Assembly (NCBI GenBank): GCA_024362935.1
Contig: JANCRA010000033.1
Coordinates: forward strand, 5,785,001 to 5,849,000
DNA from: Setophaga petechia
Lineage: Eukaryota > Chordata > Aves > Passeriformes > Parulidae
DNA: 64,000 nucleotides
Direction of reading: 5' to 3'
The notes under the pieces are model-generated. The model made no database searches. It was not told the origin of the DNA and saw only the letters and a program-made list of their open reading frames with translations. Position numbers and translations under genes: made by a program. Shown here one piece after another: positions 14,642 to 26,300 of this stretch. The stretch's first letter is position 1. Each line of letters starts with the position of its first letter.

Positions 14642-15055
14642 GGAGCTGGATATTCTGTGATTAGCACCAAGCACCAAACTCTCCCTTCTCCACCAAGCTG
14701 GATATTGTGTGATTAGCACCAAACTCTCCCTTCTCCACCAAGCTGGATATTGTGTGATCAGCACCAAACTCTCCCCTTCTCCACCAAGCTGGATATTGTG
14801 TGATTAGCACCAAAATCTCCCTTCTCCACCAAGCTGGATATTGTGTGATTAGCACCAAACTCTCCCCTCTCCACCAAGCTGGATATTGTGTGATCAGCAC
14901 CAAACTCTCCCGTCTCCACCAAGCTGGATATTGTGTGATTAGCACCAAACTCTCCCTTCTCCAGCAAGCTGGATATTGTGTGATCAGCACCAAACTCTCC
15001 CTTCTCCACCAAGCTGGATATTGTGTGATTAGCACCACAAGCACCAAATTCTCCT
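14642..15055 (+). repeat. 45-bp minisatellite, about 9 copies
   Basis: The unit starts AGCTGGATATTGTGTGATTA and continues GCACCAAACTCTCCCTTCTCCACCA. It is repeated about nine times. Copies differ at a few positions (ATTA/ATCA, CCTTCT/CCTCTC/CCGTCT), and the outer copies carry a small GCACCA duplication. Because 45 is a multiple of 3, the same 15-residue motif appears in the frames, giving repeat-like but non-coding translations on both strands. Confidence 0.95.
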
Positions 15056-16794
15056 CCTGGGAAGCAGCACCATCCTCATCCCAGCAGAGGCAGAGATGCA
15101 ACCCAGGGCACTGCTCAGGCCCCAGCTCCTCAAAAAACATCATCACCCAGTGCCAGGAGTGATCTGGGTATTTCACCTTCCCAGGAACAGACTGAAATAT
15201 GACTGGGGAAGGATTTTAACAATGATCTTGCTTCTTTCAAAGCAGAGATCGTGCTTCTTAACTTCAGGGAATCTGCATGGGCTAAAGCCCATAGGAAAGT
15301 CAGACTGCAGCCTCTCAATCACTGACACACAGCAGCAACAACAGGGCACAACCACCAGGTCAACAGACAGGCAGGAACATTTCTCAAGAGATTTACACCC
15401 TAGAAAAAAATAAAACATACAGTTGCTCTATCTGTACTCAAGCTGTCCCCTTTTTTTAAAGCTTATCTAATTAAATCAATACAAATACCTACAAAGCTAG
15501 GCCTATTTCAGTTAAACTGCAATTATATTTCTTTTAACTTAATTTGGAAAAAAACCCCATCCAATGGATTAGAAATATTTTTTCCTCTAGTTAATTAAAC
15601 TTTAGGTAAACTGCTAGAATAGTTAATCTTAAATGTCAAGAAAACAATAGGAAATGTGTCATTTACACACAAGAGTTTTGCAGAGTCCTAAACTTAGAGC
15701 TTCTGTTGAACATCTGGTTTAATACACAGTTAAATTTCATGGTTACTGAAAATTTTAAACTCAAAATTTCCAAAGAATTTATTGTTTTGCATAATTAAAA
15801 AAAAGTATTACTTATAGCCCCCTAGGGTAGACATGGAGATCCACAGACAATCAGACTTTTAGGAGATTATGGGTTCCAGCTGTTTGCCTTGCCTGGTAAT
15901 CTCCCTAAGGTGCTGTTTCCTCATGATACCAGTAATCACTTTTCATGGGTTTACATAAAAGGTGCTGTATATCATCAAATCAAAAGGTTATTGCTCTCTT
16001 CTTGTTATAGTGAATATGTGGCTCAGTGCTAAAAACAGAGAACTAAAATAAAATGTACATTTGTACATTACAATTGACCTACTGGTTTTTATTCAATATA
16101 TAAAAACAAGCATTGAAGTTGCCCATTAACAAATTGGCTTCAATATTTCATATCAAATCATGTAAATATATTCATATTTTCAGTAGCTGTGCTGGTCCAG
16201 TACTGCTGAGCTTTCAAGTTATACTCGGGCTGAACAATACAAATCCATGACTTGTCAGCATCCTTCATCTCATTAGTTTCACTCAGCAACAAACCTCAGT
16301 CATCATGCTTATTAAAATACAAACTGCACTTGTACCCTGTTGAAAACTGTGGGAGATTTGATGTGGCAAAACACTGCCATGGCAAAAAAGCCTTGTAGGA
16401 TCTTTTGAGGTTGGAGTGGAAGCTCAAGTATTTCCTGGTGGTTTTTTTGGTTTTTGGGGTTTTTTTTGCATCTGACAGAAACAAACCTTGCATTGCTCTT
16501 CTGAGGCACAGAAACAGTCCACAGTTAAGTTCCTGTAGTCATGAAAACAGCTGAAAACAAGAGGTTTTACTGCAGGGCTCTCCTCTCTGCTCTGCAGCTT
16601 CTCTGGCTGGAGCCTCTGAGCCAGAGCCAGTTCCCAGCAACTGAGTGACCTTCACAGAATTTGGAACTTCTCAGAGTCTCCAGAAGCCAAAGTCAACCAT
16701 TCTAAGCCATTTCCCACTTTCTCCATCTGGAAAGCTGAATTTCAATGAAGTTTTGACTTAGAGGAGAAAGGACACTGAGTGTGAGGAAGCACAA
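15056..16794. other. Intronic DNA with no recognisable gene
   Basis: Very AT-rich between about 15.4 and 16.2 kb. No coding signal and no recognised repeat. Confidence 0.5.
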
Positions 16795-16862
16795 GCATGG
16801 AATGGTTTTTGTTGGAAGAGACCCTAAGGAGTCACCCTTCAGGTGATACCTGGGCAATGAAA
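16795..16862 (-). mobile_element. CR1 LINE 3'-terminal fragment
   Basis: The plus-strand sequence CATGGAATGGTTTTTGTTGG, followed by AAGAGACCCTAAGGAGTCACC, resembles the antisense of the CR1 3' terminus (typically ATAGAATGGTTTGGGTTGGAAGGGACC). The copy is short and diverged, and its limits are uncertain. Confidence 0.6.
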
Positions 16863-19336
16863 ACCTTTCTGGGCTGCAAAGAACTAAATTAAAGCCAGCA
16901 GTGTTCTGTTGACAAGCAGTGCTGTGCAAAACCAAAATCCCCATCCAACCAGCCCTCCCTGCAGCTGGAAATCTGCACAAGCAATTCCTGACCCAGGTGC
17001 CACTGCTGGCTCTTGCAGCCACAAGTGGGTTACAGCCCCTGCTCCATTAATCTGTGGCTTATGAGAAATATTTACTGCTTCCACTCAGAACTTCAGCAGC
17101 CCTCAGCACATGCTCAGATTGCAGCTTTGTTTACTGCAATGTCTCCTTCTTTAATCTTTTTTTTTTGTTTTGGAAGTCAGCATTATTGTATTTAACAAGT
17201 TCTTTAAAATAGAAAACCTGCAATGGAATACAAAGACTGTCTCTGAAGGAGTGAGAAAGACAAAAAGAGTTTGGATATAAAACCCAGGGAATTCTGTGTT
17301 CTGAACAGACTGTGATGAAATTAGCACTGCATACAGGGCAACAATGAAGAACCTGAGCTTCCAAGGAGCACAATAGACACTTCATGAAAGCACCTTTTTA
17401 TATGCAAGGAAGATCTATCAGTATCTACAGTTAACAATTAAAACTACATCTACTACTCGCCAATCAATTTTTAAAGCAGTCCTGGTGACATCAGGACTGT
17501 ACACAGCTACCTCCCACTATCTGCACAATCTTCTGTTAATTCTCTGCCTAGGACAAGGATCATCATTAATGTCTCCAAACATTGATAACTATTCTGGAAG
17601 ACCTGCTCATTGGTACAGGTGAGAGAGCCCTTAGAGGGAAGCTCTCCAGAGGCCCTTCCTCATCAGGAGCTCCTGGGGACATCTTTATTAAGTTCCACAT
17701 CCCATGGTGAAGGTGCCAGAAAATCCAGTTACAGCAAACCAGCAGCCAACAGGGAGAGGACCTGACACAGGCAGGGTGGGGAGAGCCCCAGCCCTGGCTG
17801 AGGAAACCTGCTCTGTTTTGAACAGCAAAAAAGAACTGAGGAACAGGGATTTTATATTTTTATATCTTCCATCCATCTACTGCAGGATAAGCACCAACCC
17901 GGCTCCAATCAATGAGGAGTTCTGTCGCTGGTGATGTCCAAGCACTACAGATTAAAATATAGATTTTAATTGTTCTAAGGCTTTCCCCAACCACAAGAAT
18001 TTACTGATAAAAAGCTATACTTATCCTCCTTGGTGGTGGCAAAGGCAGCACACATCCTCTAAAGTAACCTGAAAAGCCATAAAGCAAAACTAGCTGTCTT
18101 AAATTGACAGATTACTATAATTTTGTCATATAAATGTCTTCTGTGACAGTCACACAGGCCACATCCATCAGCAGCTCCTGGGAGGGAGCACAGGGAGCCC
18201 TAAGGACCTGCCAAAGGACCACAAGAGGAGCTGCAGAGGATAAAAGCCAATGCTGAGAGCATCAGTCCTAAATCCTGAAACAACCCTGACTCCAGAAATC
18301 CCATCATCCCTCCCTTCACTGCGCTGCTAAAACAAGGGCAAGAAGTTTTACAACCATCAGGCACGTTACAGAGTCTTTTTCAACAATCTTTGGAAGCAGC
18401 AGGGAAGGAAAAAAAGCAAATAAACAAATAAAACCACTCACCATATTTGGTGTCAGTCTTTACTGTCAGTGCAACTAAAACTCTTCAAAATATCGAAAGC
18501 TCCACAAATGTTATTAGCAAAAATTTCACACTTTTTAAATGGATATTTACACTTTGAGGCAGTCTTTTAATTACTTTTGTTATTTGCATCTGATGACTCT
18601 GGGAAATGTTGAATTCAGATATGAGACTATCAAGGACCGCTGGATGAAGGCCAATAAAAAAGCTGAGATCAGCCTAGTTAAATTAGCCATCTGTCCTAAA
18701 TAAACACAGATCAGAACTACTTTTTAATATTCTTTCAACCCAATCTTAAGTGAAATAAGAATTTCATAAAAGGCAGCAATTGTGGCAAGGTAAACTCAAA
18801 GGAGGTTTGCATCCATCTGGTTTATGATTTATCTCAGTGCTTCAACTCCAGCTACAAAAACCCCACCCCAGATATGGTACATGAAGGCAACACAATAACA
18901 ACCAGATTTCAGTCTTCAAATTGTGATGAAAATGAATTAATGAATTACATTTGTACCAGTTACTGCTCTAGTTAAATTATTACCAGGAGAGTGGATTTAT
19001 AATGTGCTGGTTCCTGTTCTCATTACAATCCATTCTCACGAGAACTTATAATCAGAATTTTAATGCCTCCTTCATTCCAGGAGAGACAGCTGTAAAAATA
19101 TATTAATTTGACCTTTTCAAAATTTTGTTATTTGATTTGGTGCCGATTTTTATTTGCTCCTATCTACAGCTCTTATATTTGACCATATCTATAAAAATGA
19201 GTAGAAAATGGAAGTGTGTCAGGAAGTCAGAAGAGTTTTCTGTTCATTTTTTCCACCCAACCTTATGCCACTCCTTCCCTTCAATACCCTACACAGGCCA
19301 AAGTCACTGCCTAAAGCAAGCATTAGATTTTAAATA
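16863..19336. other. Intronic DNA with no recognisable gene
   Basis: No repeat family or coding exon recognised. It contains a T run near 17159-17167. Confidence 0.5.
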
Positions 19337-20286
19337 ATGTATAATAATAATGTATATAATATAATAATAATGTATAAATAATAATCAATAGCAGAGGAAC
19401 AGTGATATCCAAAAAGTATAAAAAAACAGAATAAACACAATTCTCAGTGAGCCTTTCCTATTTATCCCCAGAGGATGACCCACACTGGACACAAAACCAA
19501 TCTCCCTGGAGACTTTGCCCTCTCTGGGCTACAACAGGAGCCTTGAAGAGTTGGATTACAATAATATACAGTAATAATAAGTAATGTATTTAAAGACTGT
19601 ATATAATATAATAATAATGTATAAATAATAAACAGTAGCAGAGGAACAGGGATATCCTGAAAGTATATAAACACACTTCTCAGTGGGCCTTTCCTATATC
19701 TTCCCAGAGGATGACCCACACAAAACCAATCTGCCTGGAGACTTTCCTCTCTCTGTGCCACAACAGGAGCCTTGAACACTTGGATTACAACAGTAATATA
19801 CAGTAATAATGTATTTTAAAAGAATATATATAATATAATATAATAATAATGTATAAATAATAATCAATAGCAGAGGAACAGTGATATCCTGAAAGTATAA
19901 AGAATACAATAAATACAATTCTCAGTGGGTCTCTCCTATATATTCCCAGAGGATGACCCACACTGACACAAAACCAATCTGCCTGGAGACGTTCCCCTCT
20001 CTGTGCCACAACAGGAGCCTTGAACACTTGGATTACAACAATAATATACAGTAATAAGTAATGTATTTTAAAAGACTGTAGATAATAATAATGTATAATA
20101 ATAATCAATAGCAGAGGAACAGCGATATCCTGAAAGTATAAAGGAATACAATAAACACAATTCTCAGTGAGCCTTTCCTATTTATCCTCAGAGGATGACC
20201 CACACTGGACACAAAACCAATCTCCCTGGAGACTTTCCCCTCTCTGTGCCACAACAGGAGCCTTGAACACTTGGATTACAACACAA
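19337..20286 (+). repeat. Tandem repeat with a unit of about 240 bp, 4 copies
   Basis: The marker GCAGAGGAACAG occurs at 19391, 19638, 19870 and 20111, giving spacings of 247, 232 and 241 bp. Each unit has an AT-rich half made of TAATAATGTATAA-type runs. The other half is of mixed composition (GAGGATGACCCACACTG, then ACAACAGGAGCCTTGAA) and is well conserved between copies. Most length differences lie in the AT-rich half, which suggests replication slippage superimposed on unit duplication. Confidence 0.95.
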
Positions 20287-21305
20287 AGGTGCTTTTAATC
20301 CCCCCAGTTGTCTCTGCTACTGAAAATACTCCAAGAAGCTGAGCTGCCAGGGCCCTGGAATTAACCTGATCCACTTCCACGCTGAGCCAGCCCCAAGCAC
20401 CTGTGCCTGACCCTGCAGGAGTGAGGGGAGGATTTCATCTCCTGCCAGCAGCCCACGGGGACTGCTCCCTCCCCTGACCTGTGCACAGGCTGGGAGGCAC
20501 CGTGCCAACCTCTGCCCACCCAAAAACTCCTTGATGACTTCATCTGAATTAACCTTAATTTCATAGCACACGAGGAGGCTAACTGAAAGCAGATTTATCA
20601 GACAGCAGCAGCTGACCTTTACTTCACAACCAATCCTGTACAGTCAGTCTCTCTCTGTTCTACCTCTGAGACTGGCACTGTGCTGCACAGCTTTGTGGTA
20701 CCAGTGACAGGCTGAGGACAGCTTCAGATGCCTTCTCAGGAAACTTCTTTTAGAAGTTTTGGATGCTTTATGCGACACCAGAGCCTAGAATTTTTACATT
20801 TCTTTTAAATTGGGGTCATAAGACTGATGAAAATAGTGCCACCTTTCAATCACTGGTTTGTTGTGGGTTTTTTAAACATTCCTTAGGGTTCCACTTACCC
20901 AGAGTACTAGTGAAACTACACCTAGGTAGTTAAAAGCTGTATCAGGTGAATGCTATCCAGGAAGCTGGTTTTGAAATTCAAATGCATTAATATGCTGTAA
21001 ACTAACAAGGAATTTTATTTCTGTCAGCATCAGGACTACAGTTCATTCAGGACCCCAAAGTAAACCTTCCAGAAGATCAGTAGCATTCACACTTGGAGAA
21101 AAGAATGAAACCTGTAACAATAGGTAATTCTTATTCCCTATCTGGTGGAGTTTTCAGATTCTCCCCATCCTCCTCAATTCAATCCTTCTGTTCTCAGAGC
21201 ATCTGCAGTCATGATTTCCCTTTTTTACCTGCCTTGGGAGCAAAGGCTTCTCCTGCACAGCTATTTGTGATTACAGATAAGCACACATGAAAGGCAGTCA
21301 GGGAG

Positions 21306-21307
<2 letters not shown>
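20287..21307. other. Intronic DNA with no recognisable gene
   Basis: A GC-richer patch at 20.3-20.57 kb gives short open frames only. No recognised family. Confidence 0.5.

Positions 21308-21340
<33 letters not shown>
21308..21340 (+). repeat. (AT)n microsatellite
   Basis: About 16 uninterrupted AT dinucleotides, followed by TTATGTACACACAC. Confidence 0.95.
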
Positions 21341-21343
<3 letters not shown>

Positions 21344-21829
21344 GTACACACACTTCCCTAGGTCCTCAGTTCTACTTCAGATGAGGACAGGCACAAACCA
21401 AAACTCTGACAGAGTAACACCTGCAGCAGTGAGTGATTGCACCACTGATGGATTTTGGTTTCTGAGTTGCTTGGGTACTTCTGGAGATTACACCTGTAAC
21501 ACCTACCACATCATCACAGGAATTAAACTGCTGGAGCCAGCCCTGACAGCATTTCCCATTATATCCATCACAGGGCTGACATCAACAACAACATTCAGCC
21601 CCAAACAAGGACAGCAGGTGAGACAGATCCCTCCCTGTCTCCAGTGATTTGTTGCTCACAGGGGTTAGCAGACATAAGTCACATTTTTAAACAAGAGTGC
21701 TCAGCAACCCAGCTCCTCTGGGTAGGAGCTGGACTGACTACATTCACACAGCAGCTAAGAGATCCCATGAACATCATTTTTCATGGCAAAGCCATTCCAA
21801 AAAAGTTTTTTTCGACTCATGACCCAGTC
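21341..21829. other. Intronic DNA with no recognisable gene
   Basis: Sequence between the AT microsatellite and the LTR insertion. The open frames at 21342-21647 and 21644-22009 have no recognisable domain, and the second runs into the LTR. Confidence 0.45.
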
Positions 21830-21836
21830 ACTGGAA

Positions 21837-22213
21837 TGTGGCATTCACATTCTCTGAAAAAATTCCTTCACCCAGGATTTTTCTCCTGGGAAGCAAAGGC
21901 AGCAAGAGAGGCCTCAGAGAAAAGGAAAACAATTCTTATCTCATTTGCTTCTCTGGAGTTGTGCTCATGTGGAATGTGTTTCATTGGATTCTGCTGTGAT
22001 TTATTTTGACTCATTAGCCAACTGGGGCCAAGCTGTCTTAGGACTCTGGAAAGAGTCACAGGTTTTCATTATTATCTTTTAGCATTCAGTAAGTATCATT
22101 TTTGTATACTTTAGTATAGTATTCTTTAATATAATATAGTATAATAAAGTAATAAATTAGCCTTCTGAGAACATGGAGTCAGATGCATCATTCTCTCCCT
22201 GCCTTTTAAAATA
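21837..22213 (+). mobile_element. Solo LTR of an endogenous retrovirus (passerine type)
   Basis: A block of about 376 bp begins TGTGGCATTCACATTCTCTG and ends with an AT-rich polyadenylation zone (two AATAAA motifs, about 22143-22156) followed by TTAGCCTTCTGAGAACATGG. I recognise this as an abundant songbird LTR type; the exact family name is not certain. The heptamer ACTGGAA occurs immediately before it (21830-21836) and at its right edge (22213-22219), consistent with a 6-bp target-site duplication CTGGAA. The expected terminal CA is not intact. No gag, pol or env sequence flanks it, so it is a solo LTR. It lies antisense to CDH4. Confidence 0.82.
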
Positions 22214-22219
22214 CTGGAA

Positions 22220-25200
22220 TCCCATTTAACTTCCTAATTTCAGATAAAATTCACACACACTAAGTTTAAGAACACATTGGGCTGGCGCCTTTTCTGCAGT
22301 TAATGAAAAATCCCTGAGAGTTGGAGCTGTGCTGTGCAGAGATGATGTTTCTGTGACCACGTTGCTGCTCCAATGAAGGTAAGAGCAGACAGTGTTGTTA
22401 CAGTGACCCTGAAATGTTAATTTCTGGTGACTCCAGGGATTGGAGATGTCAGCATGGCAGTGCTCCTGCCTTCCACGAGGGCTGGAGCATGTTCACAGCT
22501 CTGCTCTTACAGCAACCCCTACAGTTCAGTGCACGGAGTGGAACTGATGCCTGTCTCCATAGAGACCTCCTGTCCTGCTTTTGAAAACGGAAAGAAAATG
22601 GAAACTATGACAACAGACAAACCTGTGGGATGAGAAGGCGTAAACAAGCCAGCAGGAAGCCCACGGTAGTACACTGGGGCCAGGCCTCGTGTTTTCCTTG
22701 TTACCCAATATTAACATAAACAGATAAGGGAAGTACTTGGGAACAGAGCTGCACGTGGCACCAGCAGAACCAGAGCCACCCTGAGACAGGAGCTCTGCAC
22801 TCCAGCTGATGGGGAAATGGCTCCATTTCCATCCCACCAAACCCCAGCCCTGCAGGGCCAGCACTGTCATCTTCCCATCACACAGACACAACCCCTTACA
22901 GCAGTGATGGGGGCACAACATCTTTACTCATCTATATACAGAAATGACAGTGATGTAATCAGCTGAAGAGGACAAAGTTAAAACATAAATCCTAATTTAC
23001 TGCACATTCTTTAAGACAACCTAAACCAAACCAATCTGATGGCACAGCTCCTCCAGACAGATCCAGACAGAAAACACCCCTGCCTCCTCTCTGTGAGCTA
23101 TTCCTGCACACCTCAGTGGCCTGAGAAAGCTTCTCCACTTAAAGGCAGAAAAATATTCAAGACTTTTTAATAGAAGACATCCCTATCTAAAGAGCACCCT
23201 TGGTATTTGTAAAGCATTTTGCAGAAGTAATTTGCTTTAAGGATGATAAAGTCAGCTCTTCATTGTTTTATTAGAAAGCATCCAGAAGGTCGTTACCTCC
23301 AGCACACTGAGGGATTCATCTCGTGGATTGCAAGAGAGATGCCTGCAGTGGGCAGCTGTTCAGCAACTCCTGCAAGAATTAGAGCCTGTAATCAACTTCT
23401 GGTCAGGTTTTTTTTGCAGCTGTAGCCTGGATACATGGCCTCCAAGACAGCTCTTAAGCAGCAGCATAGTTCAGATTTTTGGGTTAGTATCTGCAGTATT
23501 TGTTCAGTGACTCCTACACCTTGCACACCCACACTTGTTCCTACAGCACAAAAACCACAACATCACCACCAAGGTGAGCTCTCAGGGTAAGGCTGACACT
23601 CAAAAAAACCCAAAAAAAGCTTTGTGTTTAAAAACCCCCTCTTTCCAGGGCTTCTCTGAGGCGAACAGTTTTTCTGTGCTATCTCTACATAAATATCAGT
23701 GCTTGATATTTGCTCTTTAGATGTTTAGCTATTTCACCGACTTGGCTCAATGAATTCATTAGCATTTCCCCAGCTTTGCAGCCACACACAGACTCTCACT
23801 CAGCCTCAGTTTAGGGGATTACCATCCTCTGACTCTTCCCAGCCTAATGCAGCAAAACTCAAGTTGCCTGGGTTAGAAGCAGAGCATTGTCCAGAACTGT
23901 GCGTGCAGAAACATTTCATACTCATTCCATTGTCAGTAATTAAATTTGCTGTTCCCATCTGGGACACAATCTTTCCCGAGTTTGCAACAGAATCTCTTTG
24001 TCTGATTGCACTGATAGATTGAGATGATGTTCTCCTCATTATTATACACTTCAGATAACAACTGAGATGGAAAGGGACTACAGCTAATGAGGTCAAGTTT
24101 TCACACAATAAACAATATATTGCATAAATATATATTGATCAAATCATGGCCTGGGATGCCCTTTTGTGGGTACATACTTCAGTGCAAATAGTATTTTACT
24201 GGTTTAGGGATGGGAGGTTCACCAACTGCTAAAATAAATACTGTAGAAAATCAACTTTTCTATTTTACTAGTAAAAGGAACAAGGCCACATAACCTGCTA
24301 CAAAAGCACAATATAGTTCCTAATTTTATAAAGGAGTCATGCAAATCTTTTATTCCTTTTTTTAAACCACAGCTGTTCAGGTCTGTACAGAACAAGATGT
24401 CTGCTCTGTAGAAGATGTACAGAATGCTTTCACTAAGCAAACTTCCACCCAAGAAACACAGGACAGAGTTACACACACAGATGTACATTCCCAGTTTTGT
24501 TTAACACAGCAGAACCAGTGAGGAGGTTATTTGATGTATGAATTTACCCCTGAAATGCCACAATGAGGTAAGGAAGCAACCACCCAAGGCCACGCACACA
24601 ATTTCTAGACCACAGAAAGGGAGTGACCATGGGAGCCCTAAGACTCCCACCCAGCAAGGAGGCAACAGACTGCAGCCAGGGAGAGATGCCATGCTAGAGG
24701 AGGAACCCATTATCAGATCTGAGCCACATTCCAGAATGGAAATCCAAACACAAGTGGTAAATGATCCATGACACAGACTCATTTTTGTGGGCTCGCAGAT
24801 AGGGAGCCACTGAGCAACAAAACCCAGCAAGAAAACTTTTGTTTTTGAGAGAAGTGCTCCTGCAGGTACTGGTGAGAGGGGCTGGGCACTGGAGAACAAG
24901 CAGGTTCCTTCCCCACCTTTCTGTTTGTCACTAAAGGTCACATTGATGGGCACAGCCACCAAGCAAACACCTGAGGGGCCTGAGAAACACACAGTGACCT
25001 GTGAGAGCACCCTCCTGTAAATAAACCCAGCCAAAAGCTGGAAACAGCTTTAATCCTGCTCCAAAACCCCTCAGAGTCACAGGCTCCCATAGACTGGAAC
25101 AGGTATTTGATCAATCCCTTTTCACAGCACTGAACAAATCAGGGAAAACACCTCAGTTATTCAGTTTCATGTTTAATTTCATTTGTTAACAAGTTTATTT

Positions 25201-26159
25201 ACTACCAAACATTGGAATCCATCATCAACATGACTACCCTGCTAAACCATCACCAAAAGGCAGCTTGCAGCTCCTTTAGAAAGTACAGGGATTTGTTTTC
25301 TCAAAACAAAGAGCATTTTTTTAAAGAAGACCTCTCAAAAAAAAAAAAAAAGAAGCAGCTGAAAAGGAGGTGAGTTTCTTTCCTCTTTCTGCCCTTCCCC
25401 CTACCACACACTACCCAAAGATACAAAAGATATATTTAGTCTCACTTAAAATAAAAGCTGTGCTTGTGCACTGACTGTTCAGGAGAACTAAATATCCAGC
25501 AGATATTTAGTTCAACTGAATTCATCTCATCCAAAACCATCCCAAACATTAGGAAAAAAATTAAGAAAAAAAAAACCCACAGGAGCAACAGTAATTCACA
25601 AGTTTGAAATGATCTGTGTGAAGTTTGCACTAAGATTCAGCTCAGGACACATCAAGGGTAAGATTCTATCTCTAGTATAAAAAAGTTAAAGAGTCTCTCC
25701 CCATATTTAACATTCTCATCCCACCACCTTTTAATATACCTATCCACAGAAGAGGTGTGTGCCTGAATAATTCGTGATCTGCATTTTGACAGCAATTTTG
25801 GGGCAAGTCAGCAGCAGAGAAACTTCAAACTGCTCCTCTAATTCACACAGGCATGAGAATTTTCAGTCCACAGTGCATCAAATGACACTGAAATGTATTA
25901 CAGGCCAATGCCAGCACTGTGAATATCTTTAGGGAAATGAGACTTGTGTGTGCCATGGAGGAGAGCAGAACAATGCAGGTGCTTCTGTTAATGAATGGTC
26001 CATCTCTTAATAGCCAAGACTTGTCTGATATGATTTATGCCTGTTGATCTGTGATTAACCACCACTACTACAGCAAGATCTACTGCAGCTCGTACTATAA
26101 TTGGAAGTAAATTGACTGCTTATAATAATAAAAAAAAATTTAAAACCCACACTAAAAAC
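22220..26159. other. Intronic DNA with no recognisable gene
   Basis: Ordinary intronic sequence, with an A run at about 25337-25351. Open frames up to 177 codons (24501-25034, minus) show no domain and unremarkable composition. Confidence 0.5.
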
Positions 26160-26300
26160 CTGTAATAATGAGTATGGTATAGACCATATTTCCTCAGAGC
26201 TTTTGTGAGCAACATGCATTTGTCTCATCAATCACAGAAGTGCATTTTCCTGTCAATCAATCACCACATTAATGTGCTGCTCCATTTTCCACTGTAAACA
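26160..26300. promoter_or_regulatory. Candidate intronic regulatory element with PBX/MEIS-like sites
   Basis: TGTCAATCAATCACC at 26251-26265 resembles a composite MEIS (TGTCA) and PBX/HOX (ATCAATCA) site, and a second ATCAATCA lies near 26227-26234. A perfect 12-bp palindrome, CACATTAATGTG, follows at 26265-26276. An inverted repeat, TATGGT-ATAG-ACCATA, is at 26173-26188. The motif density suggests an enhancer, but conservation was not tested. Confidence 0.3.

Noticed and set aside
14661..15176. 171-codon minus-strand frame with a 15-residue repeat
   Set aside because: It is a by-product of the 45-bp minisatellite. The same array is open in several frames on both strands.
19462..20108. Minus-strand frames repeating a KAPVVAQRGE-like motif
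   Set aside because: They come from the 240-bp tandem repeat. The frames are interrupted by the AT-rich halves.
24501..25034. 177-codon minus-strand frame
   Set aside because: No domain, and no known family recognised. The length is compatible with chance in 64 kb read in six frames.
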